From the NCBI GenBank assembly GCA_958496175.1, contig OY292275.1:3286001-3350000 (forward strand): a stretch of 64,000 nt of DNA. The letters are read 5' to 3'. Below, piece by piece: positions 11,966 through 23,596 of this stretch (positions within the stretch are counted from its first letter, which is position 1; the number at the start of each line of letters is the position of its first letter). This DNA comes from Sisyra terminalis (taxonomy: Eukaryota > Arthropoda > Insecta > Neuroptera > Sisyridae). The notes under the pieces were generated by a model. That model was given only the letters and a program-made list of their open reading frames with translations. It made no database searches and was not told the origin of the DNA. Position numbers and translations under genes: made by a program.

Positions 11966-14640
11966 CAATATTGGTAAGTTTGCTAACCTAACTTTTGGGA
12001 ATTTCAAATTTCACCAAACAATTTTGGCGCATTTCTTTCAAATTTTGATTATTAATGTCTGAATTTAAAATTTTAATTATCTTTATAAAAAAAATATGTT
12101 TTATTTCCGAATCATTGTATTAATTTTAATTCGTGCACTATGTGCCATATTTAACGTTTATTCGTGAAGTTATTTATTGTGTCGATATTAAAGATATCAA
12201 CTTACCAACAATTGAAATTCAAAAATTTGATTAATAATTTCGTTTATTGGAAATTAAACTTTATGAAAATTTATCGATACCCATCGAAAATAACTTTATC
12301 GGCGCCCATGTACCAAAACACGAAGATTCTTCGTCCAGATGAAAAATGCAAGAAATAACGCGAAAATCTCCTTCCCTGCAATCGATATCTGATGGGAAGC
12401 GATTTGATACAATCGAAATTGCATTATTTCGTTGATAGTGCAAACAGTTCGGCATTGAAAAATACATTTTCCTACAAAATTTTCCGCTAAAAATCAGCGA
12501 AAAATATTCCAGTGAGACTTGGTTTTGTCGGGATGAAATTTGCCGAGAATGCAATGAAAGTTTTTGTGTAACATTGCAGATATTTCAAATCTTAAATATT
12601 CATGGAAATAGGTTTCTGGAGAAAATTTTTATGGGAAATAATAACTTCATTCATTTATCTAGATATATAAGAATTAAAAAAAAGGCTTGTGGGTCTCACA
12701 ATAACTAGAAAACGGCTGTACCGATTTTGCCGTTTTTTTACAATACCAAATATAAAAGTGTCAATTAGGAAGTTTCTTTTTGTCGGGGGTAATAAATAAC
12801 ATATTTATAAAGAACCATTACATCATTTTTAAATTGATTAATTAACGTTTATTTTAAGTTAAACCAAAAGAAAAAAGAAAAGCTTTTTTGAAGCTTAATT
12901 GAATTTAAGCGATAAAAGCGAACGATGCAAGTCATCATTTTAGAGTGTAAGATGAAATTTGATACGCGAGCTTTCTGTGCTTGTTTTTTCTATTTATGTT
13001 ATACATTTTTTTTTGTTGTTTTTTAGTTTGTAATATCCAAAGTGAGAAAGTCGAGAATGAAGCGTCGAACGTATTTTGATTATCGACAGTCGTTTGATGA
13101 CGAGAGGGATTCAATATCAAGTAACATCGCTGCATATTGATTCTATTTAATGCAATATTTGTATCTCTCAACATGAATTGCAATGTGCCATGACTGCATT
13201 GCTACTGCACTACTCGGAATCTAAATTTTTCCTCCATTCTCCCATTTCTATCAAACTTTTTTTAGTTCTCGTTTCATGTAAACATTAAACGCTATTCATA
13301 CAAGAAAAACTTTAATTGTTGCCGTTTTGCACATAGTGGAAAAGAGCTGCGACCACGAAATCTTGCCGCATTTGCAGATGCAATCGTAACAGGTGAACAA
13401 AGAAAATAAGCTTCATTTATCATCATTTAATTGTGTTATGAGTTTTAGGGAAACGAAAGCTCTTTATTGACGTTGGAACTTTCGATTTTTAAAATTATAA
13501 ATTGTTGGCAAAACGGAGACAATAATTGCGGGACTTCAAAGGCAACGGCGTTTTCCGGTGAAATGGAATCACAGAATCGAAAAGGTCGACTCGAGGATTT
13601 CCATTAAATGGTTATTCATTTTCGTTTACGTTTCGAGCACATGAAACGTGACCTAATTTTATGTTGGTTGAAAAATGATTGCTCTTCTATTTTGTGACAG
13701 ATATAATTACAGTTGTCTTAGATAATGCAAAAGAAATTATAATGAAATATGGATTTGGACAGGGAATTATTTGCTTTAACTTTTCATTCAAACTTGCTAT
13801 TTGAAAAAAAGCAGTGTGTGTACTTATATACGCGCGTGAGAAGTTATACTTCTTTGGTATAGTTAAAAATAGGTTTTTAATCCACTGCCGTAGCCTCTTC
13901 CGGTAGTGCCTGAACTGGCACACCAGTTATAAGGTTTGAGATTACTAAAATATGATACAATTTTAAACACAATTTACTTTTAATATCAAAATACATAATG
14001 AGAAAACGTATGTGTTGCGACAAAGACAAAGAATATACAGTTTAAATACATCCACTTTAGTGGAATACAAATATAATAATTATTGCCTCAAATTTGAACA
14101 ACCATGTCATTAGTTTCAACTGTCATTTCACTTTCATTCAATTGCTAGTTTTAGTCATTTGTCAGTTGTGCCAGTGTTGGGTTGTGAATATTTGACGGAA
14201 TGTAACTGGGTTTCAAATAAAAGATTAAATTGGCTATTTGTACATTTATACTATATGCTTACACGTTTGGTTACTTATACAAAATGTATATTACATATTA
14301 TATGTATTAACCGTTTAACCGAATTAACAGATTGGGTCACATGCTCGAAAAATACTTATCGAAAACATTTACCATATAGAAGTAGATTGTTGGCATTAAA
14401 TATCATGTATAGATATACATAAACAATCCTTAATAAGGATGTCCTAAAAATTAAATTTATGCAATAGTGATTGTATATTTTATTTACCCATTCATATCTA
14501 TGTATTGAAACTAATTTTTAATTCAAATATAGAAAAATATATTGTAATGTAATGTATCAATCCAGTTTAATTACATTGTTTTAAATATTACCCCGAATAA
14601 CTTCAGGAAAATATCTTTCTTTTAAATGCATATTAATTCT
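11966..14640. other. Mostly unique sequence, no recognised gene
   Basis: At 12690-12760 there is 'aactagaaaacggctgtaccgatttt', a phrase resembling the tails of insect LINE/SINE-type repeats, but no ends could be drawn. The regions 12360-12560 and 13330-13640 are less A+T-rich and could be unique host sequence. Short segments at 14095-14165 and 14755-14850 (CATTTGTCAGT context) are diverged copies of one another. None of the open frames shows a known motif. Confidence 0.4.
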
Positions 14641-14641
14641 C

Positions 14642-14662
14642 ATAATAATAATAATAATAATA
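14642..14662. repeat. (ATA)n microsatellite
   Basis: Seven uninterrupted ATA/AAT units. Confidence 0.9.
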
Positions 14663-14988
14663 GGCAAACGTTAGTATTATGTATGCATATATTTCGGCAA
14701 AGGTATACAAATATTGTAAACACACACGTGTGAGTGAAATACCATAATTGTTGAAAATTTGAACTGAATGATTGTTGTCGTTTGTTTCAACAGTCATTTT
14801 GATTTCATTTAATCAATTTCCAATTCTTAGCATTTGTCAGTCGTGTAAGTATATTGGGTGGCGGTGACAAAGAAAAATTATATGGTACGTCGCAACTGAC
14901 GATAGTCTCTCGTAAAGAGAAACATGATTTTATTATATTCCTACTTATTAGTTTATCAAGTAATAATTTTGTCATTTTTATTACTAAA

Positions 14989-16016
14989 CTAGCTGATCCC
15001 CGCGACTTCGTCTGCGTAACGTAAATAGATATGTTGGAAAAAGATAGAAAGTGTGGAAGAAAATTCGAATATTTTATTTATTTTCAATAACAATAATTGA
15101 TTTTCAAAATTTTCTAAATACCGAAGAAAAGTTGGTTTGGAAGATTTTATTTTTTGATTTATAATGAAATATATGACAAAAAATTGCTCCCTTAATGTTA
15201 AATAATTGCTCCAAGTCACAATCATAGGTTCATAAAAATTAGATTTTAAAAAAGTTTGTTGTAAAACAAATAAAAACTAAAAACTGGCCATTTGGTGTTT
15301 GGCATACTACTAAACCTAAACCTAACTACTACCTAAACTTTCATACTAATTAAGTGAAATGACGTTATTTAAAATGCTGTAGTTAAAATGATATAACAAA
15401 AACAGAAACTTATTATTAGTTAATTATTTATTTATTAATTACAATTATTAAATTCAAAATTTCGATTGTTGATTAACTCTACATTTTCTCATACAAACTT
15501 AGTGACCCCTTTTACTCTTTTAGGGTAGAAATTTTCAAAAAAGCCATTGCGCTATTAACATCAACCATGTGTTTTGTATATATAAAGGTTTATGTTTCAA
15601 AGAGGCAATTTTTTTAAATTTAAATTGAATTTACTGTGCTTTCTGTCAGTTTAACTAAAAATATTTTTACAGATTATTTTTTAACTTTAAATTACCTTTC
15701 CAATGATATATAACTTACCTGTCTAGTGTAAAAATGTATGTTTTCATCCCTAAGGAATACCTTCCCTTATTATTTTTTTGGAATAATAAGTAGCCTATAG
15801 TCTGTGGGAAATTGTGTTGTATCTTAATACCAAATTTCATTGAATTCGGTTGTTCCGTTCTTTAGTTAAATCGGGACACACAGACAGACAGACAGACAAA
15901 AATTTTAAAAATGTTAAATTTGGAATAAGGGCCTCCTGAAACAAATATTTACCCCTAAATTGGGTTCAAAATCGCAATGTACAGACAGACGCAAGAATTT
16001 TATATATTAGTATAGA
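14989..16016 (-). mobile_element. Helitron-like element (copy 2)
   Basis: In the element's own orientation (minus strand) it starts TCTATACTAATATATAAAA after host A and ends with the hairpin CGCAGAC-GAA-GTCGCG followed by CTAG before host T. On the plus strand this reads CTAGCTGATCCCCGCGACTTCG at the left and TTAGTATAGA at the right. There is no terminal inverted repeat and no target duplication, as expected for Helitrons, which insert between A and T. A (CAGA)n run occurs near 15880. It has no Rep/helicase gene. The interior is shared with copies at 5.7-6.8 and 56.9-57.5 kb. Confidence 0.75.
15879..15899. repeat. (CAGA)n microsatellite inside the Helitron
   Basis: Five CAGA units. A shorter version lies at the equivalent place in the 56.9-kb copy, so the repeat belongs to the element. 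Confidence 0.85.
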
Positions 16017-18307
16017 TAGATAATACATACGGATAGTTAATCTCAATTGTATTGGAGCACTTAGGAAGGTTGATGAACACAGTTTTTTCACAAATATTTT
16101 CTGATATTAATTAGTATTGATTTAAATATTCAATTTAAATCACTTCTGATTATAATTCAGAGGTACATATAAAATTCGCACTTGTATAATGAAAACAAAA
16201 TGAAAACACGTGTTTTAAATGTAGAAACTCAAAGCATGTGGATAAATATTATAAATATAAATACACAGTGAACAGAGGCGGCATGCGTGCCAACATGCGC
16301 CACTAACAGAGGTTCCATTTCTGTTTTGTTGGTAGCATTTTTTCCTCAACTTCATAAGCGATTTAGTGGGCAACTTCACTCTGTTAATTTTGTGTCACGG
16401 GTGCGCGCGCATCGTAAAATTTCACTCTCATCAATTTTTCATAACGCGCCTAAAGAAGTATAACTTCAAAAAAAAAAAAAGAAAATAAACAATCTCGTTT
16501 CAGGAAGACGAACGAGGAGGAAAAAAAATGGGAACATCAAGGTAAATCAATGATTTTACATGGAATAAGGTAAATGCTTGGTTAACTTTCGACGGGCAAC
16601 GTTGTTTTATTCGGGAAAAATGTTTTTCGTGAAATTTTCACATGAAACAAAAGCTGCAGTGAAGGTGCGTTTTTCAAAGGAATTCCCAGCTGAACGAAAA
16701 TGCAATAACAATTCTTTTGATTTTTCTTTGGGCATTGAAATGCCCCAAGAAAAATCTCTTGTCGCATCAAAGCTGCCAAACGCTTTTGTTGTGCGTTAAA
16801 AACGCGAAACCTATAGCACACTGTAAAGCTCAACATTCGTAATACATATAAATAAAAGTGGCGGAAGTGTTTAGAAATATTTTTCGTCGCAAAACCTTTT
16901 TCATAAAACTTTAATCCGGGAAACGGTGGCGAAAGTGTTTCGAGTCGTCGACGGGGAATGATTGAAATGGACGTGGACGAGGTGCGTTTTATTGTTCTCG
17001 CATGGGAACCGATATATATGGGAGGCATCCAGCTATGTATAGTGTGGATATTGAGGAGAATTGAGGAGTTTAATGCGGTCGGTGGCCGTAAAACACTCCG
17101 CGAAAAGCTCCGTGCGACTTCTTCAATGCAATTTTACGAGTTCCATCCAGGAAAAGACCGAGGAGCCAACACACTAAAACGAATGTCGCCGTTGCATTAA
17201 AAATGAGATCGATTATAATAAAAGTCGGACGTAGCTTTTATTCGGTGCATAATAGCCAGAATTTTATATACAATTTCAATTTGGCTCCTATTACTGCTGC
17301 TTTTCCATTACAATACTTACTATGTAACATATTTACCGACTGAAAGAATTGAGCAAAACATTTTGATTCTTTGTATTTTGAATGATTAAAATGGTAAAAA
17401 TGTTACCAATAGCTTTTAATTTTTTTCATTTAGATCAGATCCGTTGAAAATCTTTAAACATCTTATAGTGATAACATTAGAGAAAGTCTCTTTATTTTCC
17501 AATTTACAGATCTTATTAGTTATTATAATGATGGAAAGTTTTATCAATACGGGAGACTGCTGAATACTAATGCAGATTTGCATAAAGTTATGCATTTTGA
17601 TCCTTACATAGTGCCAAGACAACCTGATGCTTTCACCATTGTTATGCATCTTTCACAAAGTGTCATAGGTGAGGTCATATGATGACAAAGTTTTTAAGGT
17701 ATGGAATTATATACTAAACCACCTAATAAGCAAGGAACGTGGTGTTTTATGAATTAATATTTTAACTACAATTAGTTAAAAATTATAATATCGTAATAAA
17801 TATCATTCAAAGTTAATGAGGTATTGTTACCCATAACAGCAACTAGTTATAAACTACAAATATTGTTTCACACAGAGTTTGATACATCGATCATAGATTT
17901 TAACATCTTTACTAATTGTTCGGAATTTACTTCTTGGATTTTTTTAAAATTTTAATATTTAAAAAATGCTTTATAGTCACCACGTGGCCATACCGGTGGC
18001 CATATTGGCTTTTCACGAAATTTGAAACAGTATTACCAACTAAAAATTTGTGAAAATGGTGATTTTCAAGAGTTCCTATCATAAAAAAACCGGTGAATCT
18101 ATAATTTTTAAACATTTTAAAGACACTCAAGCACGAATTGAGTATTTTTTATTGCTTTTTCAACTAAATTAAATTAATTAATCAATCTCAGGAGAAATTA
18201 GGTAAAATTTTGGATTGCCAAGATTCAACTAAAGAAACCAACATTTTCTCTATATCTCATCATATATTTTGAGTTTTAAGCATATTTTATTCTAAATTGC
18301 CATTTGG
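16017..18307. other. Island of unique sequence plus unannotated flanks
   Basis: Roughly 16260-17240 is richer in G+C and CpG than the flanks and has no repeat partner here. It holds overlapping open frames on both strands (148 codons on the minus strand at 16582-17028, 80 on the plus strand at 16958-17200), but neither resembles a known family. It may be conserved noncoding or regulatory DNA. The stretch at 17797-17915 is the inverted partner of the repeat at 3930-4035. Confidence 0.4.
16504..16541 (+). other. Possible 38-nt microexon (weak)
   Basis: An acceptor-like CTCGTTTCAG precedes a purine-rich 38-base segment that ends CATCAAG before the donor GTAAAT. One frame would encode E-D-E-R-G-G-K-K. 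The splice signals are good, but there is no other exon to join, so this remains a guess. Confidence 0.2.
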
Positions 18308-18690
18308 GGGGGAGTCTAATTTCCGTGGTGACAAAATATGACGACGGATTCCAATAAAATTGACCAAAATAAATCGAAAATTAAGAATACAAAAAGTCTC
18401 GTTTCCGCTTCGTTTACGTGCAAAAGAAGGTTTTCGGTCCAAAAATATCAATGTTATTTCTTATGGGACTAAAATGTCAACAAATATGTAAACAAAATAA
18501 GTCATGGTTACAATGTCAAAATTGATAATCATTTGAACGAAAACAAGACTTAGTACAACTGATTTCGTCTTTACGTAGAAGATACTAAATTAATTAATAT
18601 TATTTAAGAAAATAACCCCCCCCCCCATAAAATTAGATTTTGTTCCTATTGGTCAATTTTATTTAAAAAGTTTTGCGTCCTTCTTAACAT
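18308..18690. repeat. Left long terminal inverted repeat of the compound element
   Basis: It pairs with 26140-26474 (right end) and with 49461 back to about 49080 (second copy). The pairing with 48.9-49.46 kb continues beyond 18690 to about 18890, including 'acaatttgcac' and 'atatcttcagtttatgatt' blocks. A run of 12-13 C lies at about 18618-18630, where the right copy has 'ggaggggg'. Confidence 0.85.
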
Positions 18691-18929
18691 AATCCTCAAT
18701 GAAACACTATGTATTAAGATATTCAAAATTCAAAAATCGAAATCATAAACTGAAGATATATGTTGAAATATCCTAAATATCCTAAACATATCCTAAAACT
18801 GTACAATTTGCACAATGATGGTCTATTATAATTCCGTTTTTATAAAAAATCATTCCACACATTGAACATAATAAGGATATATATAGAATGAAAATAAAAT
18901 ATCACAAACTGTACCAAAAACCCTATTTT

Positions 18930-19045
18930 TTATATGAACTAAGCAAAAACGACACTTTTTGTATTCTTCATTTTCGATTTATTTTCGCGAATTTTATAAG
19001 AATCCGTAGTCAAAATTTGGCGCGACGGAAAATACTTCCTATCTT
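18930..19045. repeat. Inverted copy of the element end (internal)
   Basis: The sequence 'tattcttcattttcgattta' followed by GAATCCGTAGTC and GCGACGGAAAATACTTCC is the reverse complement of the left end at 18308-18400. Together they delimit an inner element of about 740 bp that may be a MITE-sized member of the family. Confidence 0.75.
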
Positions 19046-19785
19046 TGGGACATTGTCAGACAGCTGAAGTCAGCTGAGGTTTTAAGAAGCATAGTAAATC
19101 TCCGTTATCAAGAACGATGCGAAAATGATTTTTTTATAATTATTGTTTTCGTTTTGTTTACGACGAATTTATTCAAACTCATTGTTAGATTTTGATTATA
19201 GTAATTAAAAATAATATAACAATGGATCCTTATAAAATCAAACAAATTGAAAGATGATATATAAAACTTAGCTGTACTAAGATTAAGAGCTGTAACATGT
19301 TACAACATTTGTTACAGCTTAAGAGCTGTAACAAATAAAAATTTAAATATTTCAAATATCGTAACTGCTAAATTTGAATGGCCTTTATTAAAACCGAATT
19401 CAATGGTATTTTGGCGGTTAGTCTTCCAAAATTTTCATAGTTTTCATTAATAACGAATTATTGTGTCTACACTTATTAATCAAATATAAATTTATTTAAA
19501 TTTCGCGGTTATTGTTTTACAAAATAAATATTATATTTGGATCGTAGTATTCGTACGTATAAAATAAGTTTTTTTTTGTTTTGTAAACATTACTGAATAA
19601 AATTGAATTTGTGCAATGTTCTTTCGCTGTTAAATGAAAATTAAATTAAAATTAATTGGGTAAATAATTAAAAAAGTGTTAAGCTATATTGTTTATTCAT
19701 TTTCGTAAGATTTTCTTTTAACAACTGTTTATTATTGAATAATTATCGAAAATTGTAATATTTTTTTTTCATTGTGTTATAAAAG

Positions 19786-19943
19786 TAAAGATAATATTTT
19801 GGGTCTGTGATTTTTAAAATTGAATTTAATTTCAGAATGAAAATTTGGGTTGATGGAAGTGCAGTAAAGATAATATTTTGTGTCAGTGATTTTTAAAATT
19901 GAATTTAATTTCAGAATGAAATTTTGGGTTGTTGGAAGTGCAA
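19786..19943. repeat. Tandem duplication, two units of 78-79 bp
   Basis: 'gtaaagataatattttgggt...gttgatggaagtgca' is immediately repeated with few changes. A degenerate inverted counterpart appears at 20770-20850. Confidence 0.85.
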
Positions 19944-20850
19944 TACATACAAAATGATAAAAATATTATGAAAAATAATTTGAAGAAAATGGCGCTGAAA
20001 AATAGAAAAGAATCATTAAATCTAAGGTAACGTTGATAACTAAATAAGCTTCATATTTTAATTTGCTGGCTTGTAAATGGGGTCGTCGAAATATGACAGT
20101 TCTATAATACAATCGCTTAAATTTTCGATGGTCGAATTTTGAATTTTTTACTCAAAATTATTTTTTTAAAACGGTTACTTTATGCTTATAAATAAGCATA
20201 AGGTACCAAAAAATTCTTAAAAATGCCTCTACCACGATAATTAAACTCTTGCCAAAATGAATAGTTTTCTTCAACTTTTTTTTGTTTTTTTTTTTTCCAG
20301 CCGAAAATGAATTATTTAAGAAAAAACAACAATCCCTGGACTTCGTTTGGAAAATATGATTAAATAGGTAAATTTCTCAATGAGAATAATGAATTTTCGA
20401 AAACTAAAATTTTCTATTTTCTAGACTCTTGACGGCAAGAGTCTAGTTAGTACGGTAGAGGCTATATTAGAAATTTTTGTTACTTTATGCTTATTATTAA
20501 GCATAAAGTAACCGCTCAGGAATGGAAATTTTGAGTAAAAAACCCAAAATTCGACCATCGAAAATTTAAACGATAGCATTGAGAAACTATCAAATTACAA
20601 CGACCTCATTTACAAGTTAACGAATTTGAAAATAGTATTTTTAAATATGTAACTCAAGTTGTCAACGTTACCATAAAATTTATTGATTTTTCTTTTTCCA
20701 AGCGCCATTTTCTTCAAATTATTCACGATAATATTTTATTGAAATATTATAAATTAAAATTCCAAAAACTTCACATTTTCAGTTTGAATTTAATCCAGTT
20801 TTAAATTTCACTAACACAAAATATTTAAATATTGCTTTCCATTAAAAATT
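19850..20850. repeat. Imperfect palindrome of about 1 kb with internal short hairpins
   Basis: The left arm (about 19850-20330) and right arm (about 20440-20850) share, in inverted order, 'aatttgaagaaaatggcgct', 'gtaacgttgataac', 'ttcgatggtcgaattttg', and a 14-bp stem 'ttactttatgctta' with its complement. Near the middle, 20424-20449 is a perfect short hairpin, CTAGACTCTTG-ACGG-CAAGAGTCTAG. This looks like two ends of a second TIR family (terminus GGCAAGAGTCTAG) placed head to head. Related pieces occur at 41060-41170 and 48485-48665. Confidence 0.75.
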
Positions 20851-20859
20851 TAATTCATC

Positions 20860-21535
20860 ATGGTGTATCAATCACAATTATTCAATATTAAACAGTATTT
20901 TAAATAAATCTTTCGAAAATACACAAACAATACACTTATTAATTGCTTTTTACACTTATTAAATTAACTACACAAATTTCTTTGCGATTTAAATGCGAAA
21001 AACACCCCAACAGCACACCTCACAAATGCCATAAATAAAATATAATTGAGTAATATTTACAAAACAAAAATACGTTTTATTTAGATACAAATACATACTT
21101 TGATCAAAGTGTAACATTATTTTTTTTAAACAAGAACTGGGAAATTTAAAATATGAGAAAACTTGAATGTTACTAAAGAACAATTTATTTATTCCGTATT
21201 ATTTATAGAGGAATTCGTAAATAAAATAAAAGTAGCTTTAATAATTACGTTTGGAACCAACCTTTTATCATTTAATTACTACACTTTAAAAAGTTGTAAT
21301 TATAATTAGAAAATATAAAATGAAGAAAACAAATCAAAGAAATAATACCATTTTCTTTTTCGATTTTTTACAAGTCTATTAATAGCCGGAATTTTTCTGA
21401 TTTTACTTTTTATCAATTGTTAATATTTGAATATTCATTAAATATATGTTAGCGTGCGTTCCTATAAACAATTCTGATTAAAAATCTTGAACAAATAATC
21501 TAAATAATATTGAATCATAAATAAAACTGCAAGCA
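20860..21535. other. A+T-rich spacer inside the compound element
   Basis: No repeat or gene recognised. The 64-codon minus-strand frame at 20989-21183 looks like chance. Confidence 0.4.
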
Positions 21536-21539
21536 TTCG

Positions 21540-23150
21540 ATTATATTCATTTTAATTTCGCGAGAAAGTTTGATATGTAAATATCTAGAAGTACTGATGA
21601 TATGGTAGTAACATTATTTGGATTGTATGATTTTAAATTCGCGAGAATGCCAGCATTATAAATTTTTATAATTCTAGGAGTGCAATGATAGGGTATTTAC
21701 GTGATTTGGAATATATGATTTTAAATTTGTGAGAGTTTCGGATATGGAAATATCTTGAAATACGGATGTTATGGTGTCTTTATTAGTTGGATTGAACAAT
21801 TTTGAATTCGGAAGATAATATGAATCATTTTATCTTTGAGTCACCAATAGAAGTTTCCAAAACACATTTTATTAATGTTTAAATTGCGATATTATGAGAA
21901 TTCTAGGTACTTATCTAAAACAATGAATGTTACGTGTTTAAGTTATTAGGAATATATAATTTTATATTCGTGGCAGCTTATGGATGATTGTTACTTGGAG
22001 TTGCATGTATTGTCTAAAAGTATTTTATTTATTTTAAATTCGCGAGGTTTTAATCATCATTTTTACTCTGAGTAGCATAAATTGAATAAACATATATTAT
22101 TCATTTAAAATTCGCAAAAATTCTAGAAATGTACGTATCTAGAAGTACGAATGTTAAGGTATACACGTGGTTAGGATGAAATGATTTATACTTCGCAAGA
22201 GTTCCAGTATTATGTGTCTAGTACTATGAATAGTTAGATCCCAATGTGATTGAAAACAAATTCTTTCCAATTCGCGGAAATTTCAAAATAATAATTTCTA
22301 GAAGGACGAAAGTTGGAGTGTTTACAAGATTTGCATTGAATGATTTATAATTCACGAAAAATCCAATATTATGTGTCTAGTATTACGAATGTTAAGATGT
22401 CTATGTGATTGAAGATAAATTATTATAAATTCGCGGTGATTCCAAAATTATAAGTTTTTCTAAATACGAAAGTTAAATTGCTTACAAGATTTGGATTGTA
22501 CGATTTAAAATTCGCTAGATTTTACGCTTCATTTTTACTTAGAGCTGCAAATATTATTTTAATTTATTTTATTAATTATAAATTCGCGAGATTTGCCTCA
22601 TAATTTTTACTTAGTTTCTAATGCTTCCAAGAGGTATTTTGTTGATTTAAATTCGCGAAAATTAGAGAAATATATTTATCTTAAGGTAGGAATGGTAACG
22701 TATGAAATATATGATTTTAAATTCGCGGGAGTTCCAGTATTATAAATATCTAGTACTACGAATATTAAGATCTCTACGTGATGGAAAATATTTTTTTTCC
22801 AATTCGTGGAAATTCGAGAATCAGGATTTCTAAAAGTACGAAAGTTAATATGTTTACGAACATTGGATTGTATGATTTTAAATTCGCGAGATTTTACATA
22901 TTTTATTTACTCAGAATCGTATAAATTGAATAAACACAAACTATTCATTTAAAATTCGCAAAAATCCTAGAAATGTACGTATCTAGAAATACGAATGTTA
23001 AGATATACATGTGTATTGGATTAAATGATTTATAATTCCCGAGAATTCCAGTATTTTGTCTAGTATTACGGATATTAAGATATCTACGTGATTGAAAATA
23101 AATAATTATACATTCGCAGAGATTGCAGAATTATAAATTCCTATTTTGCT
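21540..23150. repeat. Degenerate tandem repeat, period about 79 bp, about 20 copies
   Basis: The core AAATTCGCGAG or a close variant recurs at about 21553, 21635, 21724, 21803, 21880, 21964, 22037, 22108, 22189, 22269, 22348, 22428, 22509, 22579, 22650, 22720, 22800, 22880, 22953, 23030 and 23112. Steps are 70-90 bp. Between cores the order 'TTCCAGTATTATAA', 'TCTAGTA-TACGAATGTTAAGAT', 'ACGTGATTGGA', 'TGATTTTA' is kept. The units have diverged a good deal, so this is an older array than the adjacent 169-bp satellite. Confidence 0.85.
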
Positions 23151-23596
23151 AATTCCAAATTTTCTATTTAGGCTTGCACGTTAAATTTTGACTAGTATTT
23201 AAATTTCTTATTTATCACTGCTATCACATATCACTTTAGCTCCATTGCTTTTAGTTCATTAAAAAATATAATATATCCCAATTTGTTATTATATTTTACC
23301 TGCATGAACAGGATATAATTTTTCACGCTAAAATGTTAGAGCACAAATAGTTCCTATTACAAAACATTTCACTGCGACCTAATTGTGTATTTCATGAATC
23401 AAACAATCAAACTGAGCTAGGTAGTTGAAAAGTATCAGTTTTACAAACGCCGTTCAAATTTAATTTGTAATAATTAAAATTTAAATTGTTTGATTATTAC
23501 TAACCAATTTTTTTTCTTAATAACACAATAATGAACTTTCAAATGCGATTATTATCAAAAAGTGGATATTGAAAGTGAAACAGAACCTAATGACGA

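Noticed and set aside
14989..16016. SINE or RTE retrotransposon
   Set aside because: The (CAGA)n and lack of TIR first suggested a retroelement, but the CTAG end with hairpin, TC start and A|T insertion without duplication fit a Helitron better.
16582..17028. 148-codon minus-strand gene
   Set aside because: The longest frame in the window, but an opposite-strand frame is also open, composition is rich in Phe/Arg/Lys without any pattern, and no homology is recognised.
18617..18631. Functional poly-C tract
   Set aside because: A homopolymer run in one copy of the terminal repeat; the other copies differ there, so slippage or assembly uncertainty is likelier.
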